Source of the DNA: Lineus longissimus
Lineage: Eukaryota; Nemertea; Pilidiophora; Heteronemertea; Lineidae
NCBI RefSeq assembly: GCF_910592395.1
Contig: NC_088309.1
Span: 20,214,599-20,278,598, forward strand
Length of the DNA stretch: 64,000 bases
Direction of reading: 5' to 3'
The position numbers were made by a program, and so were the translations under genes. Below the pieces are notes generated by a model. That model saw nothing but the letters and a program-made list of their open reading frames with translations, was not told where the DNA came from and did not search any database. How positions within the stretch are numbered: the stretch's first letter is position 1; each line of letters starts with the position of its first letter. This document shows, piece by piece, positions 1 to 13,500 of this stretch.

Positions 1-1300
1 GAAGGTTTTCGATAAAACTCAAGTAGTTATTTTCAATCATGATCTGTGCAGAGCTCCTCGAGTCCAAACATAATACACCGATAAATGCCTAGTATATAAG
101 AACTCGATCTAATGCCCTTTCCCTCTCCCCTTCGTATCATTGTTAGGATTATGAAACATATTGAAGTTTATTGAGGATCCCTTAGTTCTCATGGGACAAG
201 GATCAGACTAACTAATCATCATCAATGAATTTAGTCATTTAGAATCAAGGGTGACACTGATCTTCATAATTACAGATAATTCTTATCATGGAACTGTAGA
301 ATTGAAGTTTTCTGGACATCTTCTTCATACTCATCTACTATATTTTTTAACCAAAAGATGGGTCATCTCGAGCAAAGAGTGTTTTCTGAGAAGAGCGTTT
401 CTTTCCAAAATGATAATGGGATAAAATCCGAACATTCCAGAAGATGATCTGGTCATTATAGCCTAGTTGATTATTCACGTCTGCTCCAGAAAGAAATTTG
501 ATTTTCTTCCCCAGACAGAATATTCTAATGCAAGATGAGGGTACATGACCGTTCTGCCATCTATAGGCAGACACTAAAACTGCCAATTACCAATACATTC
601 TTGCGACATGATATATAAATAAATCTCTGGAATTCCACGACTTAGGCCCAACAAATTTGTTGCTTGGCGTACAGGGATAGGTTGGGAAGTTATATGCCCG
701 CATGAAAAACTTGGAAAGATTTGCAGGTTCTTGACCAAAGCAAAATGAAAAGGGTAATGCCTGGATGATTGAACGCTTGCTCAATGAGTTGATGGCTAAC
801 GCTAAACCAAAGGCAACAGGGTCCGCACAGATGTTTCCTCCAATAATGATATAACCTCAAGGAAACCGATTTTATATACTTTGCCCACAAATTGTGAACT
901 AGTTATTTTTTAACAGCATTGATCTTCTAAACATGCGGATTCAGGTCTATAAATCCATAAAATACATGTTCATGTTGGCATGAGAATCTATTCTTGCTCA
1001 ACAGAAGACAAAAACATACACCTTTATACATCCTTCGTCTAAAAGTACTTGTGTCTCCCAAACTGCCCTTAGGATACAGTCCTTTTTGGTCTTTCCTAAC
1101 GAAGCTACACTAATTCCCGGCAGGGACTGTCTGGGTCTAGTCATATTGACTCACTTGCCAGTATGATTAACGAATCGAATCGTCTCAACCACGCAGGTCT
1201 AATAATGATATAATCAAAGACCATTGAATTCACACTGTCCTCGCTCGAAAAAAACTACAGCACCACACTCTGATGCTCATGCCACCAAGCAGCATGACAG
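1..1300. other. Spacer downstream of the GTPase gene
   Basis: AT-rich sequence with only short open frames of fewer than 80 codons and no recognisable domain or repeat. If the GTPase gene continued past its eighth exon, a further 3' exon would have to lie here or outside the window; none was recognised. Confidence 0.4.
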
Positions 1301-1305
1301 TTAGC

Positions 1306-1311
1306 TTTATT
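1306..1311 (-). promoter_or_regulatory. Probable poly(A) signal of the GTPase gene
   Basis: AATAAA on the minus strand, about 250 nt downstream of the proposed stop codon at 1563-1561. It fits a short 3' UTR and supports the gene ending inside the window. Confidence 0.4.
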
Positions 1312-1560
1312 TACGCAGCTCAAACAATAAAACAAATTTCAATGATGGGTGCAAAGGAGAATTTTGCATTCTTAGAATACCAACGCTCAACACTTCAGAA
1401 AATTCAGAAATGGCACACCTTCCAGGAATCTGGGTAGGTCTCACAAAAAGGTCTGGAGCTTCTGCCATGGGCTACAATTTGGCTAGACTTGTACCAGCTT
1501 CCAGGTTGCGCATGACCACCCCTCCCCCCAAACAAGTTGAAATTAGGTCCCTTTAATAGT

Positions 1561-4500
1561 TCATGCACACCTGTCTTGCTGTAGTTTCCTATCGATGATC
1601 TCGGCTATCTTTTCGCAGTCCTTCTCGAGGGCATTGAGCGTGTTCTGTATCGTCTGGTTGATCGTCTTCTCAATATCCTTGCAGACCTCCTCAATCTGAT
1701 TGACACACCGAGACTGAAACAAATCGACAAAATTAAGATTTGCTATAATGCAGAATATTTTTCAAAAATATACCTGAACAACAACAAATGGATCAACCTA
1801 AACAACACTTGAAATCTTAATGCAGTCATGGGACATAGTATTCGATGATCACGACGGTGCATGTGCACGGTGACTCGGCGGTATTTCGCAAAGTGTCGCA
1901 CAAAATACCTGAGGATAAAAACCTATTGGGACTGTATGTTTACGGAAAGCAGATGGCATAAACTTTTAAGTTGGCATTGATTTTAGGACCAAGTAGTAAT
2001 AATTGCAGATCACAGGTGAAATCCAACCAACTGAGGATGAATATTGAAAATGACATTACCATGGAAAAGCAAATCATCGCCAATTTTAATTGTATTTGTT
2101 TTCTTCTTAAAACTTCGTACCACTATTTGCACTGTTTTCATCGGTGGTATAAATCTCATGACTCTATCTTCAGGGATTTCCAAAAAGTTAACCAACCCCT
2201 TTAAAAGCTACAACGCAGTTCTATATGACACCTGACAACGTTATGATAGATCCACCTACATAAAGGTTATTAACCTTGGCTGCCCATGTAATGTCATCGT
2301 GTCTATTATCATTATCAAAGGGCAACACTCCCAATACGAATGCTTCAAACATAAGTGCAAACCACTAATACCGTTTTTCGAAATAAGCTAGATCTGAGAA
2401 TGTCTGCAAAGAGGAGAATGTAAGGTCAAGTTCAACAGAGACTGAACATGCCATCGCTTTCACAAAAAATACTGGTGAAGGATACTCAGCTTCATACATT
2501 ACTTCAGATAGAGCAGAAGGAGGTAACACCCTGCTGTTTTCAACGAGGAGGTCACTCACAGTCTTGACAAGCCTGCCCTTCAAAACTAACTCCTTGCAGT
2601 GCATTTCCACTTACAGAGGAACCGGGAAATGTTCAGACTTTTAGATTTTTTTATTTTATACAAATAAGTTTTCTATAAATCTAAGCTGAAGCATGAATGT
2701 TTTTGGGAACTGGCATTCTTCGAAATGACCAAGTTGACAGGATTAATTGATACCTACCTTTGAAGTTGGTGATGGGATGTAGATGGTTGGCATGTCGAAG
2801 CCCGTCCGATTCAAACCAGGACGCTTACACAACTCCTGCACAATCTGCATCATCACTCGCTACAAAGATAAAATGTACACGAAAATGATTAATCATACTG
2901 GCAAGAAACGAACTTAGAAAGCTGGAACAGACTGGACTCATGGGGAAAAAAGAGTCTTAAGCCAATGGAACTCACCAAACTGATGAAAATATATTACCAG
3001 AAAACAGTCATTTCTTGAATTTTACATCTATACAGTACACACTGATTGAAATTGCAAAGCGAGATGACTTTCAATTTATTGTCATGACCATCACATACAT
3101 GTACAAACTAACATATAATTATGCAGACACATTTTTGTTTGGGCTCCTGAGGAAAAATTATGAGATTCCTCACTTCAGAATATCATTGAATCCATACACA
3201 CAGGATGCATACATACAGGTTTTATTCATTTGCAAACATTTTACCAATTGTTTGTGGATTCTTTTGAATGTTATATCTAAATCGCCCTTTTAGACAAATA
3301 CCAATCCAGCAATAATGAGCGCCCTTTATTGACTTAAAGGCAGGTGATTAGCTACATTCAGAAATCAAGGAGTGTCATTTTCTTCAGGTGAATAATTGAT
3401 ACCTGACCGCATATTGACCACACATTACACAATCTATTTCTTTTGTTTTCTGGCCATCTCGTGGATGTTGCGTCATCATTTCACTGATAAATCACACAAA
3501 GTGGTGGTGGCTGTTTCAGCGAACAACTACAGGGTCACAAGATCCAAATAAAATTCCCAGACTGATATGCTTGTTCTCTTCTGAATATAACAAACCATTC
3601 AGATGATTCTAACATATCTCATGATCTCTTTCCTGACATGAGAGGTCCGCTCATTCCTATAGGCATAAAGATTATTCTAATCAGTTCCGCGAAAAATGGG
3701 TCGATAAATTTGTGTAAATGTACTGCACACTCATCTGTCCTATACAGCTAGGCCAACTTGGATTGTAAGAGAGCCATTTGCATTGTATAAGGTGTGCTGG
3801 AACTGAAATATCAAAATTTCGTATCGAAAGGTGGATGTGCCATTAAGCTAGATTTGATAGATTAGTATCATCTATGGAAAATCAGGGGTCAATGTGCGCT
3901 TCTCTGGTCCTGCACACAAATCCCCTCCGATATTTCCTCTCCGTGGCTGAATAAAGGCATACAATTCCTTTAAAGTTCACAGACCTAGTGGTTCGACTAT
4001 ATAATCAATGATCAATCCGGCAATTTATCCTAAGGAAATCCATGTCTCCGATTCCCTCAGGATGTTTTAGCCTACTACTGAGAATTTGACTCAGGCAGTT
4101 TTATATCTAACTTAGGCAATTTGATTTAAGAAAGCCATGACTTAGGAATGTCAACAAGTCCAATGTTGCTAAAACTGCCTAAGTCACATTTGTTTGATTC
4201 AGGCATAAGGTAAATCTGCCTAAAGCTTGACTTAGGCAGCTATTCCATTGACATTCCTACACACCAGGAGATGTGACATTGAGTTAAGCACTTTTACCAC
4301 AGGTGACTATGATGGTAAAGAGCTGACTTTGGCGCAAATATCAATTTGGCCAAAAAATGACTCGGGCATTTATTTCATGAGGGTGACATGGATGATTGAG
4401 GACGTCAGACATGTTAATCATCGCCAGACGGTAATCCTTGTCATACCATACATCGATATTCCTAATTCAGGAATTTATAGCCCGGGCCGAATTATTTTGG

Positions 4501-7500
4501 GCGGGCCAACTATATTTGAAGAGCAGAGGGAGAATTCTGTCTCAAGGAACTATCAACAGAACTCCAATTCCACGCAGTGGAACCTCCAATTAAAAGCAGA
4601 CACCACTGAAGCTGGACACCCATTCTTATTCAGGACAGCAATGGTCCAAAGATGATTAATGGTCTGGTTTTAACCGAAAAATTTCTGACATCCTTGCTGT
4701 CCGACATGATGAAAATCATATTTACAGAAGAAAAAAAACCAGCCAATGTGTTTAGCCTGTTTTTAATAAGCCGCATATTGCAAGCAGTTGCCCAATCAGT
4801 TTGTCATTCTGATGATGATGCAAACCATTGTTGGGAAACATGTGATGAGCAATAAAAACTCTGATGAGCAATTTATAAATCTAGTTCTTTATCAAAAACA
4901 ATGAACACAAGGCCAGCAATACTAACCTAATGGGGCTGTTGAAAAATTGCCAAATATATTTGCCAATGTGATGACAGATACTTTCAATTTGAATCCACCG
5001 CCTGAAAAGCTATTATCATTGAAATCATTCCATATGCTCTCATTGACAGCAGTGCTGAACAGAGCTTTTTTTTAGTCATAATCAGTAGGCTAATCAATGC
5101 TCAACCAGGATGGTTACTGGTAGCATCAAATTCCGCTCCTTTGCATCAATCAGAAAAAAGGGGCTTTCTCCAGACTCTTGTTGTCCTTAATTGCAAGGAT
5201 GGAGTTCGAGATACCTGCTAGCTGATGAGGCCTAGTGAAATCTCTCAAGACTCTTCTATCTGTCAATCTCATTTGACAGCTGGGATTGACCTAATATCCA
5301 ATGAGGCATGCAAGAGGGCAGACCAGGGCTCGTGTAGAGGGTTAAACCTTTGAAGGTTCATTAAATATGATGAAATATGCGGTTTAGAAGAACTAGAGCT
5401 GGCAGAAGACTAGTTCCACTGATTAATTAACTGGTCTAGACGTTCACAGCTGATTCAGTTTTCTCGATCAAGACAGTGTTGCCCTCTATCTGCAGACGAA
5501 CATAATTGAGCTAATGTCAACACCCTTGTCGACTGTTCATGTGCCAGAGGTACAAGCCATGATTGCATAGACCATTGATTGACGAAGGCAGAAATATGCC
5601 TTGAACAAGCTTTGGCAAAGAATGCCTATATATAAAGCTTATCACAATGACGTACATACAGCATATCAAAGATTGGCCTATGTAACGAGCAACAAACAAT
5701 GAAAACTACTTGTACTTTAAAGGCCTACGCTGTCATTAAAATAGAAATTTGTCAATTGAAATTGCCAATCGCGTCAATATGTACTCAATTTGAATTTCAA
5801 CCTTGCCGTGGCGTAGACAGATATACTGATACTGTGAAAACGAATTTGCAGGCACGACAACTGCACTATGGCATTGCGTATAACTGCATTCTATTTTCCT
5901 CAGCCACGAGTATATACAAACAGTGTACCCCTTTAATAATTAGGTTTAAATAGCTGTTAGATCCGCGGGTATTACTGAAAGACTGACTGACGAGGGGAGA
6001 TCCACTGTTAGCATGGGAATTAATTCCAGACACCAGTCTGCCAAGGAAAATCAATCAGATAAATGAGGTAAAGGCTCTGCTGGAGGTATTAGTGCTGTAA
6101 GGGACCAAGGGCCTAATCACGAGTGACCATTAAGGCAACACACTGCATGACTCTTGTGCCGACAGTTCAGCCATTTGAACAACAGGCTTGACGTGGCTAT
6201 AACCATGCAAGCATAGAGAGTTATGGCAAAGAATTGCTATAACTCTCTAACGCAGTGTTTCTTATCTGGTTCCAATATTTTTGAAGCGAGACATATCAAT
6301 CAATGTCATCAGACCAATTTCAAGCAAATTTATGATGAAGTATGACATTGGATTTTAACTTCAAAAGAATTTCCTGAAATATCTTCCAGGTATGCACTGA
6401 AGTCAATCCTCTCAAGGCAGACATTGAAATTAGAAGGATATAAACCCATACACCTCATTAAACTATATTTTGACCCAAGTTATAAGGGCACCTGATTAGG
6501 ACCCCCCCTCCAGATGACATAGTCTCTTTAATGATCTCGGTCATTAGCATCCAGGCCCAATCTCGATGATCGAAGAAGATGAGATGTTCTGCTGTATCAC
6601 TCGGCACTAAGACCTGGAGTTCTCCATACAATATGTTCTTGCCGCCAGCAGTCCGGTTATTGTCAAGTTGCAGCAACCTAGTCCTCCTCAACTTAAATGA
6701 TGGCTGTGATGCAATATAGATCACTCTACCATGCAGATCTGTTAAGACAGACCATGCAACTGTTGCTGTTGCTGCCTCAGTCTCCGAGCGAGACCTTGGA
6801 TCAGACAAATGGGGGAAAAAACTCTAAGAATACATTATTAATCTTTGGTAGGATTCTCAGTGGCACACAGTGATGGCTTCTTCCATTTTCACAGTGATGA
6901 GGACAACTGGTATCACACTGATCAATTTTTGCTTCAAAACTTCAAGGAAAAGAGAGGCAACCAAAACCTAAAGGCCTGTACAGTGTTTTCGTTCAGAAAT
7001 TGAAAATTGTGCACTCGAATTTGAAAATTTCTATTTGTGTAAGGTCGCATTGAATAAAAATTTCAACAATGTCAATATACAGATACTATAAATAACAAAT
7101 TTCAGCAAATTTGCATGCATAAAATATTGCACCATGGCGTTGTGTATTTCTATTTACCTGAGCCACCAGTAAATACACTGAACACGAGCAGCCTATCCCT
7201 TTAGTGTCATAAGATTTTATCATATGATGTGGGGTTTTTTTTCACAAGGAATTGCCAATATGTCTGCATTTATAATTAAAAGGTAGGACTGGAGAGAGAA
7301 GAGAAGAGACTACGCAGCAGGGGAAGTATCGGGTCAAAGCTACACACCATATTTGTTGAATTATTAATCGCTAAGGTGTTGGTTACAACAAAGGCTTAAG
7401 CATAGAAATTACACATTAATCCATTAGAACGAAGCGATGTTGAATGTACTTTTACAGATTGTGTTCCCTTTTAAAGATGAAATGTCGCACAGAAGTCATG

Positions 7501-10500
7501 ATCTTGAATACAAATGATGTCACATGCTCCTTTTCTTCTTGAAATATTCATTAAATCTGGTAGAAAACATTATGGTAAATTCACGATAACTGGCTCTTTC
7601 TGGTTAGTCGACTATTATGATGCAGACGACGTCTTGCTAATGGGCGTCATTGCAGGCCGCCAAGTACAGTATCTGTAATTCAGGCAGCTCCTTTTTTACT
7701 TGATTGGGATATGGACCAGCCAACTCCAGCGCAGGAAAAAACCAAAAAAACTTTAGAGAGAGCAAGGCAATGCTAGTTGGCAAGGGACAGCCCGCACACA
7801 CCAAGGTGCAATCGACTCGCAGCATTTGCTGGACAAAAATTAGACAAGAATTTAAGGCAGTCTCTGGCAAGAACAATTAAGTCAAAGAGTCTACAATAAG
7901 TGCTTATATCAGACATGTGAAATTGGCCAAGACAATACACAAGGGATCCTGCGGGGTTACCAAACCAAAGTTTCTGCAGATTTCTCCCAACTCTCTGACC
8001 TGTTGCAGAGCACTACATCATACATGGCTGGTCAGGAACTGATGACAGCATCATTATGATGCAGACAGAGTCTGTAGCCAACATGAGCCATCACTTTCCA
8101 AGCAAAGGGATCATCTCAAAATTGGTGAGAAAGACAATAGTATTTCACCTGTGGGGAATTGGTTGACATTTACCAGCCTTCAGTCCTTTCCGGCCAACTT
8201 TTTAATACATCTTGGACTGGCATTTTTTCAAAGCAAGTACAGAAATGTCTATAGGTCTGTCCTGGTATGTAAATACACACCAGACATATCAACTGTCGGA
8301 CACCCTGTTCAAATGATTGCAAAAGGGTTATAGCATGTAATTGTCCATGCCCTCAGGAGAGAAACACATGGTATATTCTGTTGTTGATATCAGATAACTT
8401 GGCATTTTGTTTTGTTTTTTATGATTTTGACTTTTTCATGTTCTCAATCTCCCTCTCAATCAATGCTCTTTTTCTTCGATCTTCGTTATATTGTCAAGAC
8501 CCGAAAGCATTTTTATATACCGCAACGGTTGGTGCTAACTGAGTCCATTTGGCCACCTCACTCCTGACTTTGGCTGTCCACGTTTTGTTTGCCCTGGCAC
8601 AGGCACCAAGGCTGACGCAATGCAGAGTTATGCATCCTGCCCTAGGACACTACTGTAACTTAACAGTAATGATCCTCCCACAAGTCAAACCCATGACCTC
8701 ATGACTATGAACCGAGCACTCTATCCACTTGGCCAATCATTGTTAAGACGGTCCCTCAGTCTGCACCTTGAGAATCAACAGTTTCTCCACCATCTCATGA
8801 TTCATCAGACAATCCCCACCGAGCCCGACATCAATGAATGTTGTCTATCTTCCAAGAAGATATGAGCAAACCAGGCATGGTCAGACACAATGGATGGCAA
8901 AACGACCATTACTCACTGTGCTGTGCAAAAATTGGTGAGGACCAAAATCGTTTAAGTCTCATGACAAAGAGCCTGTTTCTAAAATGATGTTCTTTCCTAT
9001 CCAGAAGGTTGCCTCAGACAACTTTAGAGCAATTTTGCTGTCTGCATTTTATCAAAGAAGGGGAGGACAAGGATGTTTTATCAAGGGCCTAGGTCAACTT
9101 AGCACACTCCCACACCATATTGACATCTCCTAACAAGGGAAGTGGAAGGGCAGGACAAGGATGCTTTATCAAGGGCCTAGGGCTTAGGCAAACTCAGCAT
9201 GCATCCCAAAATATATTGACATCTCCAAACTATAGAAGTAAGTGAAAGGTTGAACTGATTCCTTATGCACACAAGCGACAACTGTGATATTTATTACCAA
9301 TTGGTAATGAACTGTTTCATTTATACAAATTGGTAATAATGAACTGTTTCAATACCAAGGGGTAATGAACTGTCTGTTGATCAACATCACCAAGAAGAAT
9401 ATCAGGTTCAGCAGACGACAGGAAATCCTAGAGAGGGAGAGGGTGGAAACCCTATGAGCCTTAGTGATATCAGACAGGAAGGAATCAATATCAGCCCATC
9501 AATATGAATGCACTCCCTCTAATTAACTGAAGAAACTATCGGGTGGGCAATAGTAAAACACACCAAACTTTCCCATTTTATGATATCTCCGAAGGAATGT
9601 GTGTTTTTGTCTATATGAGGAAGGCAGAGAAGTTCTTGCTTCATAGACACCTTACTACACCAAGGACTGCTACGATCAAATGGACGTATTGTCTAATACA
9701 AAATATCATGTTGAGCAACATGTACAGTGAAAAAGATACTTTAATCAGCGAGCATGAGATTGACTATTAGTCATCGCGATCATAATGTCGACTTGATAAA
9801 CTCATTAATTCTTGTCATTAAAGTCGAACACATGACCGTAAGTATTGATTAATTTGAAATTTATTTAACAAATTATGTTCAGCTTGATTAAAGGTATAAA
9901 GTCAAATATACATGAAGTCCATCTTAAAATCAGTGTGAAACGATTAATAAATGATTTAACGAAATTATGAAATGTAATTTGCAATGAATTAAGATATGAA
10001 TGAGTAATCGCCTGGTGTTACATTTCAAGGCCAATTATGAATATCGACCTAGTAAAATTGGTATTTGACAGTTATAGAAGTATGGCAGTAAAGATAAGGT
10101 CACACTATCACACATTTCATGAACAGGGAAGATGAAACCTGTTGGGTACTAGAAGGAAGTATAATTGATGATGAGATCATGGGACTTGAATGATTTCAAA
10201 AGACAGTAATAAGCATTTCACAGAAAATATAATTCCCATTTAAACTTGACCTTTCAAAACTGATTCTTGAGGACATTGAGGTTAATTGAAATACCATCAT
10301 AATATCAACCAAAACCTTCCAACTACTCCCACGCCTTTCCGTCTGGCAATCTCAGAATAAATCTGTCCACAATGGAAGGACATATCATGTCCAAATGATT
10401 AGACAGACCCCTATATACAAAGCACTATGAGTACATGGTAGATGGTGGCACGAAAATGAAATTTATGATAGTCAATGGTATTAAAATTTTCATTAGGATT

Positions 10501-13500
10501 GCCACGAAAACTTAAATAGATTGCCAATGGTCACCATATTGGTCAGCCTTGATAGAGAGGTTTTACTACTCAGCTCAACATAAAATGTCAACCTTTAATA
10601 TCGGGCTTCTGCGGTTGACTTGCCCTTTCGAGATAGGATAGCTTCTATAACATCTTCACACTCGGAGAGCATCAGAACAAAACCCTTTGGAGATTTTTTC
10701 TGATTGGTTCACCGCGGCTGCCATCCAACCGGAGAGTAGAATGATGACGATCAGGGTATGAAATGAAGCCGGCTATCGAACTGAGTACTTCCCAAATTAC
10801 GTGACGAGGTTTGATACGACAATCTCGTCAAGTCATTCGTACTTTAGCTGATAACCATTTAAGCTGCCATTCGTGTTTCTTCCAGACACTCATTGGCGTC
10901 AGAGGCTGATGTGACATTGACCAACTGGTCAATACAGAAGCAGTTGTTGCTGGTGTCAATGGAATGGCCATTACCACTGAACACAAACCTGGGCTATCTG
11001 TCTAGACGGACTGAACCAAACTGATTTGCTTAAGTAGCCATTTGATGTGTAATTGAACATGTAATGGTACCCTGTAATAATCATAGTCCCTTTAGCAAAG
11101 CCTCCTTTTTTCTGGAGCAAAAAGTACAGTAGTCTATCAGACAAAGTGACGGAAACGAACAAGACGGAGATAATTTTTACACAGGATCAGACACCAGACA
11201 TCGTTCTTTCATGGGAATTGACGCATGACAAAAACAACAAGCGGTCTCTTCTATCCGATTCAAAGATATGATGATCCAATTAAAAGCAGTATGGCTATAG
11301 TTCGTTTCACAAGAAAATGGCTCTGCACAAAAAAAGTCTCAATTAGGTGAGAAGATTTAAAGTATAAGTGCATCAACATCACCCTGAACTTATCTCAACG
11401 AAACCAACACACAATGTACCAAACCAACCTTCATCAGTATGATTTCTTACATCCGGGGTAATTTATCATGTCATATTCAAGGCTTTTAGATTGTCCACTG
11501 CAAAATTTATGGTGCAAGAGTACATATTTCATTAAAAAAGATTCCGAAATTACATTTTTTAAAACACTTTTGAAAGATTAATGAGTAGGTGTTTCCAAGA
11601 TGGCATTGACATTCACTGCTCAAGGATGATCAAGTAGACCAAAGGGCGATGCTGCGATGAAAACGATACCTAGATTTAATTTCTTTCATCACATGGTCTT
11701 AACAGGGATTCTGATTGGTTGGAATTACAATAAAACTTGTCCTCGATGACGTTACCCAACTTCACAAAAACTGCACTTGTAAAGTTATGCTCTATGTATC
11801 ATTTTGAAATAAAGCATAAAGCCATTTCCAGTGTCGATACAGTATATTTTGCCATCGCTAGAGCTGGTCACTTGGTAAGATATTTCGTCTAATTTACAGA
11901 ATACTACGCTGTGCCCTCCCCACTGAAACAAGTTTTGCCTTGTTGAGGACATGCATGAGGCTGATACTCTTGACTACTCTCCCAAAGACAAATCTGACTT
12001 TTGTTGAGTGTGGTGTAAATCAAGAGCATGAAGGGGTTAAATTCCGAAATCTCAATTAATCAAAATTAACTTGATTGTCATCAGTACCATTTCAATCAGT
12101 CAACACATGACTAATTCCTTATTTTCATGATGTGAAACCAAAGACCCTACCACTAAATATATCATAAACCCATGTTCATACCTCCAAGAAAGGTTTTTTC
12201 AGTACATACTCTCTACTGCCATATCTAAATACCACCAACTACCCTATTTGGCTAGCCTTTAATTTCAGTGCAATTCAACTCCTGCTAAAGACACCCAGAC
12301 CAGACCAATAACTCCCAACCGATTCTGAGAACAGAAATAGGCTTTTTTACAGCGGTTGCTATGACGACAGACAGGTTCAAAATCGTCTGGACCCAAATGC
12401 AAGAGAGTGTCACAGGCTGTCATTTATGCTAACAAATCACAAGTACATTATCAGCGAATGTAAACAAATCTGATTTTTCTTGATTTAATAATCTTGGATG
12501 TGAGAAGAGCAGGTTTCCCTTGGACAGGAAGATGGAAAATATCTGGGCTAAATACAGCCTGTTGGATCAGACACGGAGAGTCTGCAAGAGTAATGGTTGC
12601 TACATAATTTATTCACTTAAATCAAATATGGCAACATTCACCACTGCATTAATTTGTTAGGACAGCGCTTACATAAAAATAGCCTAGCAATTAGAATATG
12701 CCCAAAACGTTTTTAAATGAGATATTTGTAATGACCAAAATGAATGGCGAGCTAAAAAAGGTAAGATGACAACATTTTAAGAGGAGTTAAATGATTGGAG
12801 AAACTACTTCTACGTATTTTGATGACCATCCAAATAAATAAGTAAAATAAATTAGTCTCATACTTCCTGAATTCAGGCAAGAGCACCTTACTCTAAACTT
12901 TATTATCTTTTTTGCAAAACAAGGAATTTTATAATCGATCATCAATGAATTATGTTACGTGCCATTTTTGAGAAAATAATCTTTCACCATTACTTTCAAA
13001 AAGACACCATAAGGGTGATCCCATACATGGTTACAAACAGGAGTATGCATAAACAAGAGGTTTTACTGGGTAATGGCACTAAATCTGTCCCCTTTTTTCA
13101 TTTCCTTGCTAGAGAAGGCGGGGCTACATCTGATCAACGAATGAGAAGCTTTCTTTCCCGCAAGCCTACGGTTACCGTAGAGACATACAACTTTTGAAAG
13201 AAGTTTGTATAATCTGGGTGATGACTTAATCTAATCAGCATAAACGGTCACAAATGAGACTGTCCATAAACAAGAGGTTTTAACTGCCATAAAATCAGCA
13301 TTTTTTTGTCTTTGTTTCCTTGCTGGGGTAGGTGCTTTCACATACCTGACCATCAACCATTGAGAAGGATTCCTGCACGCATATGGCTACCGTCGAGACA
13401 GACAACTTTTAAAAGCACATCTGTATATTCAGAATGATAACTTCATTAAAAAATGATAAATAGTCCTAGAGAAGAGAATCCATAGACAAGAGATTTTACT

